From Stentor coeruleus (Eukaryota > Ciliophora > Heterotrichea > Heterotrichida > Stentoridae): a stretch of DNA of 64,000 nucleotides. The stretch lies in the NCBI GenBank assembly GCA_001970955.1, contig MPUH01000072.1:56862-120861 (forward strand), in the 5' to 3' direction. The notes beneath the pieces were generated by a model. The model did not search any database. It saw nothing but the letters and a program-made list of their open reading frames with translations, and was not told where the DNA came from. A program made the position numbers and the translations under genes. Positions 28,793 through 38,939 of the stretch are shown in pieces. The first letter of the stretch is position 1. The number at the start of each line of letters is the position of its first letter.

Positions 28793-31583
28793 CTAAAATG
28801 GCTTATCATCTTTTGAATATCTTGCAAGTAAATTGCAGAAATCAACATAATTAATCTCATTCCTTCTATGAGAAAACCTTTTAGACAATATCTCAAATTC
28901 CCTATCAGAAATTGTAATTCCAGCAAAGCTCAAAATGCTTCTAAACCTTGTCGTTACAACCCATCCAGCATTAACCCTATCTTTATCTTGAAAGAAAGGT
29001 TTTATATGTAATCTTTTAGTAAAAACAAAAAACCCAAGCCTTGCCAAACAAATCTCAAGTTCTTTTTCTTCTTCATCATTAAGCACATCTTTAGGATCTA
29101 AATATGAAACATCAGTATTAGGTTGATTCAAAGGATCTTTTTCTAAGTTCTTAGATGTAAACACATGTTCACATATTTCTATAAAAGCAGAATAATTTAC
29201 TAAGTCTTTAGCAGCTTCAAAATAATTTTCAAGCATATCAATATCTTTACCAGTTAAATCAATTTTCATATTATCCAAAGCACTGCGGAATTTCGCTTTG
29301 GGGATTTGCCCTTTACGTAATGGATCATGTTCAGTCATAAACTCTTGTGCTCTGATTCTTTTCATTTTAACCTGCTGTTGTATTCTTTTCAATAAAGTTT
29401 CCATATCTTCATTCAAAGTATGATTCATACAATAAGGTGTAAAAATATTAAAACTCCCATTTTTCCTAGACAACTCCACCTGTTCCCTATTTTCTTCAGT
29501 AGCTGGTCTAGGTTTTGAATCATTAATAAAATCCAAATACCTAATAAGCCCATTTTCTCCATATTTCTTACACACAACTAAAAACTCATCATCAGTAAAT
29601 GTAAACCTAAATTGCGCAAGGACTTGTCTGAATTGTTTACCTGATATTTTCTGTAAATTATGCCTATCCCAATCTTGAAAATGTGATTTCAGGTCAAGTA
29701 AATTGTTTATAGAAAACCTTTGGAATTTATTCAAAATTTCATTTGATAAACTTTCTTCATCTTGTGAAAGCCCACTGGTTCCATATTTAAAGTTTGTAGA
29801 ACCAAGAATGACTTCAATGTTTTTCTTTTCAAGTCCTTTTTGAGTGAAAACTGAGTCGATATCNGACTTCAATGTTTTTCTTTTCAAGTCCTTTTTGAGT
29901 GAAAACTGAGTCGATATCTTCAATTAATTTTGTATACTGTAGTCTTTGGCCATCATCAGAATAATGATTGCATATGAGTTTGTATTCAGCATCTGAAAGT
30001 GGAAGTTTAGCCATAGAAAAAGCACTGCGGATTTGGCTTATAGTGACATATCCGCTACGTAATCTGTCAAAGTCCCTAATGAATTCATGAAGTCTTATTC
30101 TTTGTTGTTTGACTATATTTCTTATCCTTCCTAATAAATCCTCAAGGTCTTCAGGTTGATTTGTCAGTATTTTCCCTTCTATAACCGGTCTTGTTGTATA
30201 CTGAAGTTTTTTAAAATCTTTTTTTCGTACTTCTAAATAAGCATCAGGGTTTTGAGCTACAGATACTGAAGGTACGAAAAATGACTCAGGAATATCTACA
30301 TCAATACAAAAGTCCATATAATTAACTTCTTCCATATTCCCTTTGTCTAAATATCGTTTTAACAATAACCTCAAATTTTCTTCACTTGGATATATCGACA
30401 ACTGATTTAAAACCCTACAAAATTGAGTCCTAGACACATGACCTGAACGAGTTATGTCAAAATTCTGAAACATCGGTCTTAAATGGACACGACGATTACG
30501 AATCACAGTCCTAAAATCATCTAAAGCTTTATCTAGACCTTGGCTTTCTTCATCTGCAAACCCAAGATATCTACGTCTAGCTGGCAATGTACTTACTAAA
30601 GCCTCAGGGCGGAAATCTGGTTTTTTTTCTAATATTTCTGGTGCTGATTCTATAAACTTGCAGAACTCAGAATATCTTATATCCCCATTAGTCTGTTTGT
30701 ATTTATTTATTATAGCTTGAAGTTCTCCTTCAGTCATCCTTAAACCAACCATATTCAAAGCTGTACAGAACTGTCCTAGTTTTACAGCTCCTTTACGTAA
30801 TACATCAAAATCCCTAAAAAACTCAGAAGCTCTTATACCTTTCATTGCAACTTCAGCTCTAAGTTTTATTTCAACATCCAAAGGCTCGATGTTTTTAATT
30901 GTTTTTGTGTCAAAAAACCTTGTTGCTGTCAAATCTTGACCTAATTGTGGCTTTGGCATTGATTCTGAGATACTTTCGAGATTACCTGAAATAAGACCGG
31001 GCATATCAAGATTTTCAATGTCGATACAGAATTTGTAATAATTTACTCCTAGATGACCATCTGTGTATAAATTTGCCATAAGGGTTTTTAATTCATTGTT
31101 TGATGGAGCTACACCTAAAGTTGTTAGGACGCGGATAAATTGGGATGAAGAAACATGACCGGTGTTAGAACGGTCGAAATCTTGGAAGGCTGGTTTGACA
31201 AGAATTCTTTGTATTTTCATGATGTTTTTAAAAATTTGTAAGGCCTCATGGATTTGCTGTTGCTGGTCTTGGGAAATTTCTTGAGAAATTGTTTGTTTTA
31301 AAGCTGCTTTGACTGGGGATGACTCGATTTCGTCGTGAAATACAGAGTTCAACTCTTTCAAAAAATCTCGATAGTTTATTAGACCTGATGGCTGTTTATA
31401 TGAGGAAGAAATTGAGTCTAAGTCTTTTTGAGTTAGTGTAAAGTTCATCATGCTCAGAGCTCTTTTGAACTGCGCCTCGCTAACTTCACCTTTTCTCAAA
31501 GTGTCGAAGTCCATGAAAAACTCTTTGGCTCGCACTCGTTTTTGTGCGGCTTCTAACTTGATTTTGTTCATGATCTCAGCCAT
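28793..31583 (-). CDS. Large EF-hand array protein, split by an assembly duplication
   Basis: As written the frame breaks at 29864 (N). Removing one 54-nt copy plus the N (55 nt) puts both halves in the same frame and gives 911 aa. The protein is eight EF-hand-pair modules of two alternating types. Odd modules start with RxRAxEFFxDFDxLRKGxV and even ones with FQDFDRxxxGHVSxxQF, so it is four tandem two-module units. Many calcium loops are non-canonical (DFDxLRKG lacks the usual residue 5-6 pattern), so only some sites should bind calcium. It resembles EFCAB6-like or axonemal EF-hand proteins of protists; exact orthology is unclear. Confidence 0.85.
29810..29918. repeat. 54-nt exact direct duplication around a single N (assembly join)
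   Basis: Copies at 29810-29863 and 29865-29918 flank the N at 29864 inside the EF-hand gene. Collapsing them restores the reading frame, which strongly marks the duplication as an assembly artefact. Confidence 0.95.
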
Positions 31584-32141
31584 AACTGCTATATTATATG
31601 GCAGCCATAAAGGATTTTATTTAATTTTAGAAATTTTGCTGAGAAGTAGATATTTAGAGATTATCATAATAAATGATAGGATTTTTGAGGGAAAATGCTT
31701 TGATTGAGAGAAACTGTAATTGAAAATTTTGTTTGTCCATAAAAATAGCTTTGGATAAAGAAAAAATGAATTATTCGCTTTATATGAAAGGTTTTTGGGT
31801 GTTAGGGTTTATTTTTGTAAAACAATAAAAATATAAGAAATTTTTAACTCTGGATAAAAATATAATCTTGCAGAATTTATAGCTAAAAGAACTATATTTT
31901 GATTATATAAATTATTTATTAGACTATAAACTATACCACAGATAAAATATTATTAACAAGTTTTACCACTAATTAAAAAGCTTCATAATCCTATTTTCTT
32001 CATTATATACACCTAAAAAAAATTATTTCATAAAATCTTAATTATCACACAAATCCCTAACAACAATCAAAAAAGCATAAATCTATATTCCTTTATTACC
32101 TCAAAGCTAAATTAACCATTATAAGCATTTTCTATTAACTA
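31584..32141. other. Spacer
   Basis: 558 nt between the EF-hand gene start and the RRP8 stop. The side near 31584 is G/T-rich and the side near 32141 is A/C-rich, matching the window-wide flank bias. No gene. Confidence 0.5.
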
Positions 32142-32801
32142 TTATCTTTTCTTATACTTACACGGGTCTAAAAGTTTTGATGGTACTGAGCCTGAAGGTT
32201 TGATTTTCCTAAACACAAACAACGAGAAGAATGAGTTTGGGATAATCGTTTTAATATTTTTAAACCCAATCAACAGCATATCTCTAATAAAATCCTTCTG
32301 ATTAAACCTAGTCGCAACTTCAGCAACTATAAGAATTCCTTGATTTTTTAACACCCTATGAGCTTCAATGACCATATTAACATGATTTGTGCCCATTAAA
32401 GATAAGCAAAACACAGCACAGTCGATTTTTTGTTTGTGTAAAGGAAGATTTGATATATCACAAGCAATTATATCTTCTCTTGAACTAACTAAATCATATG
32501 AAAAAACAGTTAAGTTCTGTTTGTCTTTAAGATTAAGAGCTAATTGACCTTGACCACATCCTAAATCAGCAATAGCCCATTTATCATTTTTCGATAACCT
32601 TCTAATCTCAGATTCAACTAATGATATAGGATTTACAGGCCAAGAAGAAATTTGATTTGTAAAACCTTGATGATATATGTTGAAATATTCTGGGTCTTTT
32701 TGGAATAACTCTAAGCTATCTGAACTGTTTGATGTGTAAAGCATTTCATTAATCAACCTAAACTTCCCAGCTTCCAATTTTGCAGTTCTATTTCTTTTCA
32801 T
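32142..32801 (-). CDS. RRP8: RRP8-type rRNA adenine methyltransferase
   Basis: 219 aa. It begins with the family N-cap KLEAGKFRLINEMLYT, then FNIYHQGFTNQISSWPVNP and the SAM-binding IADLGCGQGQLAL, followed by ACDISNLPL, VFCLSLMGTNHVNMV, EAHRVLKNQGILIVAEV and RFNQKDFI. RRP8 (nucleomethylin) makes m1A in 25S/28S rRNA in the nucleolus. The long basic N-terminal extension of yeast and animal proteins is absent, leaving the catalytic core. It is divergent from the LRR-kinase gene (205 nt between starts). Confidence 0.95.
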   Translation of the reverse strand: MKRNRTAKLEAGKFRLINEMLYTSNSSDSLELFQKDPEYFNIYHQGFTNQISSWPVNPISLVESEIRRLSKNDKWAIADLGCGQGQLALNLKDKQNLTVFSYDLVSSREDIIACDISNLPLHKQKIDCAVFCLSLMGTNHVNMVIEAHRVLKNQGILIVAEVATRFNQKDFIRDMLLIGFKNIKTIIPNSFFSLFVFRKIKPSGSVPSKLLDPCKYKKR

Positions 32802-33006
32802 TTTTATATCCTACCCAAACCAACATTAAAACCACTCTATCAAAAATATTTAAAACTCAAACGTATATTTTAAAACCAAAAAAAAACCTACCTTTTTCCA
32901 ATTTCTAAAACCTGAAAATCGTTGCAAAAAATAATCCCACGCCAAAAAATATCTGAAAAACCTCCTCAAGCAAAATCTAAAACTATGAATTTCACTTTTT
33001 CGATAA

Positions 33007-34245
33007 ATGGACGATATCTCTTTGCTAATCCGTCGAGCACGGCGGGGTAACAGCAAAAGTATTGATTTAAGTTTCAAAGGCCTTACATCAATTCCCCAAG
33101 ACCTTCTAAAAATCACAACTCTTGAATCTTTAAACCTAAGCCACAATATGATAGTCAATATCCCAGACTCAATATCAGATCTCGAAAACCTTCAAACTCT
33201 AGACCTCACCGATAATGAAATAACCTCTTTACCTCCATCAATCCAATATCTAAAAAATCTCCAACAAATAAACCTTACAGGGAATCCTATAAACTTAGGT
33301 GTATTATATGGATCTCAGTTAAAAGCAACATTAAACTCATTGTTTTTATTATCAAAACCAGCAGATTCTATGCCAAAAAGGTGTGGAACAGCTTCGAATT
33401 TAGGCAGAATAAAAAAAGAAGAGGAAAAAATTGAAAGCCGAGGCACGCTACAAGGAGTCACACAAGTCGAATACTCTGAACTTGTTCTTGAGGATATTAT
33501 AAGTCAAGGGGGTTTCAGTGTAGTCCATAAAGGTCAATGGCGAGGTACAAGAGTAGCCATAAAAATTATAGTCGATCCTGTTATAACTCAAGAACTTAGA
33601 CAAGAATTTGAAAACGAAATAATGATGCTAAATTATTTAAGACATCCTTATACTGTATTACTTATGGCAGCTAGTTTTAAACCTCCACATTTTGTTGTAG
33701 TCAGCGAGTTTGTGCCAAATGGAAGTTTGTTTGATTATCTGCATAAATCTAGAGAAGAGATATCTTTAGACACAAAAATTAGAATTATCAACCAAATCTG
33801 TGAAGTTTTTTTATTTTATCATACATCAGGAGTTGTTCATAGGGATTTAAAAAGTATGAATATTTTATTAGACTTCAATCATAATATCAAACTATGCGAT
33901 TTTGGTCTTGCAAGGTTTAAAAACGAATTAAATAAAGGAAGTATGCAATTTTCAGGGACGCCAGCGTATATGGCTCCAGAGTTGTTTAAAAAACAACTTT
34001 ATGATGAAAAAGTTGATATTTTTGCTTTTGGAACTTTGATATGGGAAATTTTAGCTAGGGAAGTTCCTTATGATGCTTTAGACCCTGGGGATATAAAAGA
34101 TAAGGTTTTAAGAGGGGATTTGAGACTTGATCAACCATTGAACACTCCGAGGAAACTTGTTAATTTGATTGATATGTGCAGACAAGCGAATTCTAGCTCA
34201 AGGCCGAGTTTCCAAGAAATTTCAAATTATTTGGCTAATATTTAA
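33007..34245 (+). CDS. Leucine-rich-repeat protein kinase (TKL type)
   Basis: 412 aa. Residues about 15-105 hold LRRs (IDLSFKGLTSIPQDLL, LESLNLSHNMIVNIPDSI, LQTLDLTDNEITSLPPSI, LQQINLTGNPI). The kinase domain covers about 155-412, with SQGGFSVVHKG, AIK, GVVHRDLKSMNILL, CDFGLARF, GTPAYMAPELF and VDIFAFGTLIWEILAREVPY. The catalytic residues are intact. The sequence style is tyrosine-kinase-like, related to protist LRR-TKL and Roco-type kinases but without a Roc-COR GTPase module and without a transmembrane segment. It is probably a cytosolic Ser/Thr kinase. Confidence 0.92.
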   Translation: MDDISLLIRRARRGNSKSIDLSFKGLTSIPQDLLKITTLESLNLSHNMIVNIPDSISDLENLQTLDLTDNEITSLPPSIQYLKNLQQINLTGNPINLGVLYGSQLKATLNSLFLLSKPADSMPKRCGTASNLGRIKKEEEKIESRGTLQGVTQVEYSELVLEDIISQGGFSVVHKGQWRGTRVAIKIIVDPVITQELRQEFENEIMMLNYLRHPYTVLLMAASFKPPHFVVVSEFVPNGSLFDYLHKSREEISLDTKIRIINQICEVFLFYHTSGVVHRDLKSMNILLDFNHNIKLCDFGLARFKNELNKGSMQFSGTPAYMAPELFKKQLYDEKVDIFAFGTLIWEILAREVPYDALDPGDIKDKVLRGDLRLDQPLNTPRKLVNLIDMCRQANSSSRPSFQEISNYLANI

Positions 34246-34540
34246 TAGATTAGGGTAATTTTGTTAGTTTTTCAAGCTGGGAAATGCTTTGGGAAGGTTT
34301 TGAAAAAGGTCAGGGTTGAGATAATTTGAGGAGGTGGATAGGATTTGAGGAGAAAAATGTATATGGCAATAGTTTTGGATAGAGGAAATAAAGACTATAA
34401 AGGGAAAGACAATTATTAGAGATTTAGGAAATCGTTTATAATTCAATTATTTTATGCTTGTTTTTGTATAATTAAAATTTTGGCAGATATTTATAAGTAT
34501 TTTTCATAATAGCCGTAATTTTTGAATAGTTCATTAATAA

Positions 34541-35482
34541 ATGAACTCTAAAAGCCTTTTAAGACAAAGTTCTCTTAAAGCTGTAAGGACAAAATCAGAA
34601 GATATTGGACAATCTCCATATTCTAAACCTATCCGTCCTAAACCATCAACTAACAATTTACTTGCCCCAGTTTTTGTAAGGAGGGGTAAAAGACTATTAA
34701 CTCCACCATCCTTACCAAGTTTGCAAATGCAAGAGTTCTTAGAAAAACATTCTGAGGATTTGGATTTCGATAAAGAAAAAGATGATCAGCCACAAGTCGT
34801 AAATGAAATGGAATATCAAAAACAAGAAACAATACATTCAGGCTTAAATTGTGCGTGTCTTCTTGATAAACTTGAAGAAAAACTTAAAGGTATTAGACCG
34901 AATGATTTCCAAGGAAAATTCGACGCATATTTTGCGATTTTTGATCTTATAATTATCGCTGACAGTAAATATTCGCAAATTTTATCTAAAGTAAAATCAG
35001 GACTAATCGACAATATGAAAGGAAAATACAGAGAAAAAATCAACAAGTACAAAAATGAACTTGACAGAAAAAGCCAAGTCTTAGAAAACATTAAAGCTGA
35101 TAGTAAGCGAAACATTCAGAAACTAAGCGAACTTTCATCTCAAAATATTGATTTAATGACATCAAATGAGCATCTAGCTTCAAAATGCTCTGGACTTGAA
35201 GGAAGTGTAAAGCTTTGCAGAGATTATAAAGGAGATGTCAATGTTTTATTAGAAGAACTAAGGATAAAAAGCGAAAAAATAAGAGAACTAAATTATAAAC
35301 TTGAAGAAATGTCTATAAATGAAACAAAAATCATGCAAATTGTTGAGAAACTCAAAAACCAAGGCGTCGAGTTTGAAAAAATATACCAAGAAACCCCTGT
35401 TAGAAGAAACAACGACAAAAAGCTCAGAAAAGAAATCCCGATAATAAAAATTATCGATCTGGATAAGGAAATGCTTGGATAA
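34541..35482 (+). CDS. Coiled-coil protein with disordered N-terminus (313 aa)
   Basis: Residues 1-110 are Ser/Pro/Lys-rich and probably disordered. From about 115 a helical region follows (LEEKLKGIRPNDFQGKFDAY, FDLIIIADSKYSQILSKVK), then a long coiled coil through about 290. The helical start followed by coiled coil recalls TSNAXIP1-like axonemal or sperm-type proteins, but the match is not firm. The stop is 43 nt before the helicase start on the same strand. Confidence 0.7.
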   Translation: MNSKSLLRQSSLKAVRTKSEDIGQSPYSKPIRPKPSTNNLLAPVFVRRGKRLLTPPSLPSLQMQEFLEKHSEDLDFDKEKDDQPQVVNEMEYQKQETIHSGLNCACLLDKLEEKLKGIRPNDFQGKFDAYFAIFDLIIIADSKYSQILSKVKSGLIDNMKGKYREKINKYKNELDRKSQVLENIKADSKRNIQKLSELSSQNIDLMTSNEHLASKCSGLEGSVKLCRDYKGDVNVLLEELRIKSEKIRELNYKLEEMSINETKIMQIVEKLKNQGVEFEKIYQETPVRRNNDKKLRKEIPIIKIIDLDKEMLG

Positions 35483-35525
35483 TTATCATAATTTTATTAT
35501 TAAGTATTTTGCAAACTTATATTAA

Positions 35526-37424
35526 ATGGGTGAATTTGAGAATTTAACACTAAATTCTTTCCAACTCGAAGTAACAGAAAATCATTACAATAAAAACATA
35601 ATGATTTTAGCTCCTCCAGGCTCAGGGAAAACTTTTACTCTCGTACACAGAATCAGCAATTTAATTACAATGCATCATGTAAAACCAAGTGAAATTCTCG
35701 CTTTATCTTTTACAAAAAAAGCTGCGGATGAATTAAAATCCCGTCTAGCAAGAATACAAAATATAGACATAAGCGACGTAACTTCTTGTACATTCCATAG
35801 CTTAGGAAATAGTGCAATAAAAAAAAATTACTCTAAACTTGGATTCCAAACCAAACCTAAAATTATAAAAGGTAAAAACCAAATTGAATTTGTAGCTTCT
35901 AGACTATTAGAATTACTAAAAAACAAGTCAATTGAATTTACTAATAATGATCCTGAAGATCTCTTAGAAGATTTTAGAGATGTAAAGAATATGGCAAGTT
36001 TAACAAATTTTAGTACTGATTATAAAAAAGAAATTAAGGATTTAATACTTGTGATTTCAATAGCTAAAGGTGATAAAGAGTTTTTAATAGGCCAAAGTCA
36101 GAATTTCCAGAATTTTATAAGACATTATAATCAAATGCTTAAATTAGAAAGTATGATTGATTTTACTGATATGCTTAAATTAACTGCGAAAATATATGAA
36201 AAAAATCCGGAGTTGATTGCAAGAGACTCTTTGGCTAAGAAGTATATAATAGTTGATGAGTTTCAAGATACGAGTAATCCGCAGATGCGTTTACTTAATG
36301 CTTTAGCTGGGGATAATACGAGATTAACAGTTTGTGGAGATGATGACCAGATGATTTATAGGTTTTGTGGAGTGTCTGATAGGCTTTTTTTTGATTATCA
36401 GCATAGGTATTCAGCAGAAGCTGTAACGTTAGAAGAAAATTATAGGTCGACTGGTTTGATTATTGAAGCTTGTATGAGGCTTATAGGTTATAATACAAGT
36501 CGATATCAAAAAAATGTTATCACAAATAATCCTGTAGGGCAAGGGATAACTTATATGGAATTTGGAAATGAAAAAGAGGAATGCCTATATGTGGCTAAAG
36601 AGATAAAAAGACTTAAATTACAACAAGGAATCCCATACAAAAATATCGCTGTCCTCTGCCGGGTAAAAAGCATAATAAAAGACTGTAGTAAAATTCTTAG
36701 CGAAAATAAAATCCCAATATCCCCTTCTAAACCCGTAATCTTTAACAAAGACGAACAATTTATAATTTCATTTATAAAATTCCTTTTAGACAAACAAAAT
36801 GAATCAGCGCTAAAATTTCTCCTGTCTTTCAAACAATTAAAAATAAATCAACAAAAAATATCCCTACTTCCTCAAGGCAATATGTATCAAGCTTTACAAA
36901 AACTTGGTAATTCTTATCCATCAATTAATAGATTTATCGAATTATTAGAATACATGGAAAAGAAAATTTATGAAAATACTCCAAATGATTTTATAAACAA
37001 ACTATCTGAAAAAATTGATCTTTCTATAAATCATCTTGAATATTATGTGAAAAATATTTTAACAGAAGGAAGAGAAGGTTTTGAACATTTTTTAAACATA
37101 ATAGAAGGATTAGAAATGAAGAGAAAAAATTTTGTTACTTGTGGGACAGTTCATAGTGCTAAAGGAAAAGAGTGGGATGTTGTTTTTGTTATAAGGATGA
37201 ATGAGTTTGTATCACCGATTAGAAGTCATAATGATGAAAATATTGAGGAAGAAAGGAGGATTGCATATGTGGCGATATCCAGAAGTAAAAGGTTTTTATA
37301 TGTTACTTGGCTAAATCAGCAAGATTGTAGAAAACGGGTGAAAAGCAGATTTGTTGATGAGATGTCTATAATTAGGATAGAAAATCAGGAGGAGAGAGAA
37401 AAAAATATGCTTATTGATGAGTGA
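35526..37424 (+). CDS. UvrD/Srs2-type superfamily 1 DNA helicase
   Basis: 632 aa with the SF1A motif series: Walker A APPGSGKT (residues 29-36), ALSFTKKAADELKSRL, TFHSLG, DEFQDTS (motif II), GDDDQMIYRFCG (motif III), EENYRS (IV), TVHSAKGKEWDVVFV (V) and AYVAISRSKRFLYVTW (VI). It unwinds DNA 3' to 5' and likely clears recombination intermediates or stalled forks, as Srs2/UvrD do. It is shorter than yeast Srs2, lacking its C-terminal regulatory tail. Plant- and bacterial-type short UvrD-like helicases are the nearest match in size. Confidence 0.92.
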   Translation: MGEFENLTLNSFQLEVTENHYNKNIMILAPPGSGKTFTLVHRISNLITMHHVKPSEILALSFTKKAADELKSRLARIQNIDISDVTSCTFHSLGNSAIKKNYSKLGFQTKPKIIKGKNQIEFVASRLLELLKNKSIEFTNNDPEDLLEDFRDVKNMASLTNFSTDYKKEIKDLILVISIAKGDKEFLIGQSQNFQNFIRHYNQMLKLESMIDFTDMLKLTAKIYEKNPELIARDSLAKKYIIVDEFQDTSNPQMRLLNALAGDNTRLTVCGDDDQMIYRFCGVSDRLFFDYQHRYSAEAVTLEENYRSTGLIIEACMRLIGYNTSRYQKNVITNNPVGQGITYMEFGNEKEECLYVAKEIKRLKLQQGIPYKNIAVLCRVKSIIKDCSKILSENKIPISPSKPVIFNKDEQFIISFIKFLLDKQNESALKFLLSFKQLKINQQKISLLPQGNMYQALQKLGNSYPSINRFIELLEYMEKKIYENTPNDFINKLSEKIDLSINHLEYYVKNILTEGREGFEHFLNIIEGLEMKRKNFVTCGTVHSAKGKEWDVVFVIRMNEFVSPIRSHNDENIEEERRIAYVAISRSKRFLYVTWLNQQDCRKRVKSRFVDEMSIIRIENQEEREKNMLIDE

Positions 37425-37522
37425 TAAACATAGAGATTTTGTAGGGTAAGCTATTTTTTTTAAGGTTTGACTTTTTAATATGATTAATCTGAGTTTTTTT
37501 ATGTGAAAAGTATTGATTTCCA
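37425..37522. other. Short spacer after helicase
   Basis: 98 nt, T-rich, leading into the repeat element. No feature seen. Confidence 0.4.
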
Positions 37523-37743
37523 TCAATAGAGACATCGATGAAATCACACATCCGCTCATACTGAAAAATAATCAGAGAGAGCACTCCAAACATTAGCCAG
37601 AATCAACGCGGAGGATGATTCCTGAGCGAAGTNTCAATAGAGACATCGATGAAATCACACATCCGCTCATACTGAAAAATAATCAGAGAGAGCACTCTAA
37701 ACATTAGCCAGAATTAACGCGGAGGATGATTCCTGAGTGAAGG
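37523..37743. repeat. 110-nt direct duplication around a single N (assembly join)
   Basis: Copies at 37523-37632 and 37634-37743 flank the N at 37633 and differ at a few positions. The mismatches suggest two alleles or two repeat copies meeting at the gap, within the mobile element. Confidence 0.75.
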
Positions 37744-38126
37744 AAGCGAAGTAGGCTTCCAGGGCTGGAAACTACACTGTCAAACAATAGTATCCATTTA
37801 CTGCATTAAACCAGAAAGCACCCATAACACTTCTAGAACTAAATGTCCAGTTTGCTGTGAACATCATAAAATTTCAAAACATGCCTAAAGCAAGCTGGAT
37901 TCTTCAAGAAAAATAAGGTGAACACAAGACTTGCCTCCATCATCTTGATGCTAAAGAAAAGAAACAGTAAAGACCTCCTCAGCCAAGTAAAGAGTCACAT
38001 AGCCAGCGACAACGAGTGGTTTAATATACTAAATCTACCTAAAGAAAGAGATCGTAAGACAAAAAACCTCGATCAGACAAGGTTTAAGCCATGCCACCTT
38101 AATTACCACCTACTTTAAACTTTAAA
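37523..38126 (+). mobile_element. Degenerate mobile element (dispersed repeat copy B)
   Basis: Its last 157 nt (37970-38126) match copy A at 8217-8376 and keep an open frame (KDLLSQVKSHIASDNEWFNI... to ...HLNYHLL stop). Upstream lie broken coding pieces, including KCPVCCEHHKISKH near 37840, a CxxC-x8-H arrangement like zinc knuckles near the end of some non-LTR retrotransposon proteins. The 5' part is complicated by the assembly duplication at the N of 37633. Base composition is richer in G and C than the surrounding spacers. The element class is not proven. Confidence 0.55.
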
Positions 38127-38216
38127 CTTCTATTAATGCTTTATTTTTACACCATAAGTATGAAATTATCAAAAATTACAATGAGTAGAATTCTTTACTT
38201 AAAATATATCTATAAA

Positions 38217-38939
38217 CTATTCATCCCATGCATTCCTAACATTTTTATCATTATCAGGTGATACAACTCCACTAGGTTTAAAGTAATTAGTATCATCATT
38301 CACTGCTGATAATCCTTTTTTCGCACTTCTCCCAACTAAGACATACCCAATAAAAATCAGCCCATAAAAAATCCCTGATGCTAAACTTAGCCTAACCCCA
38401 GTGGATTCACAAAGTACAGGTGCTGTTCCATCATCAGGAAAATCTGGACATTTTGTTAAAGATGTATTACTAAAAATAATCCACAAAGCACTACCACTTG
38501 CTTGAGATATAAAAGTAAGTAAACTAAAAAACAATCCACAATAATAAGTTATTCGACGGCTACAAAAAGTTATTATTGAAAATATCCATATAGTAGTAAA
38601 TATACCTGTTGCTGTAGCGAAAATCGAATACAAATAAAAAGCTGATTCTAAGTTTTTGAATAAAAGACAGCCTGATTGATAAAGGTAGATACTTTCATCT
38701 TCACTGTATTCTTGAATAAATAATTCTTGGCTACATACAAGGGTTTTAAGATCTTTGTAATTATCTTTAGAGCATGGCGTATTACAAGTATATAAGCCAA
38801 ATTCATTTTTTGTTGTAGTAGCCCATATTGGAGTGAAAATAGATCCGATTAGTAGTGATAAAGCTCCAAGTAATAATATGATGATGGCTATCCATACACA
38901 TCTGTGATCGTATGGACCTATAAAAATTCTGGCCTTCAT
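38217..38939 (-). CDS. Four-transmembrane (tetraspan/claudin-like topology) protein
   Basis: 240 aa with four hydrophobic segments at about residues 15-40, 100-125, 130-155 and 185-205. A large loop of about 60 residues after the first segment contains four Cys (CNTPCSKD, LVCSQE, SGCLLF), and a second Cys-containing loop follows the third. This matches the general tetraspan or claudin layout, but no diagnostic CCG or W-GLW-C-C motif is present. The cytosolic tail is short and acidic. It is probably a plasma or alveolar membrane protein of unknown role. Confidence 0.68.
   Translation of the reverse strand: MKARIFIGPYDHRCVWIAIIILLLGALSLLIGSIFTPIWATTTKNEFGLYTCNTPCSKDNYKDLKTLVCSQELFIQEYSEDESIYLYQSGCLLFKNLESAFYLYSIFATATGIFTTIWIFSIITFCSRRITYYCGLFFSLLTFISQASGSALWIIFSNTSLTKCPDFPDDGTAPVLCESTGVRLSLASGIFYGLIFIGYVLVGRSAKKGLSAVNDDTNYFKPSGVVSPDNDKNVRNAWDE

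Noticed and set aside
29829-29923. Two separate EF-hand genes
   Set aside because: The break coincides with a duplicated 54-nt block and an N; removing 55 nt joins the frames exactly.
37918-38118. Independent small gene
   Set aside because: The same coding 3' end occurs at 8217-8376, so it is treated as part of a dispersed mobile element.
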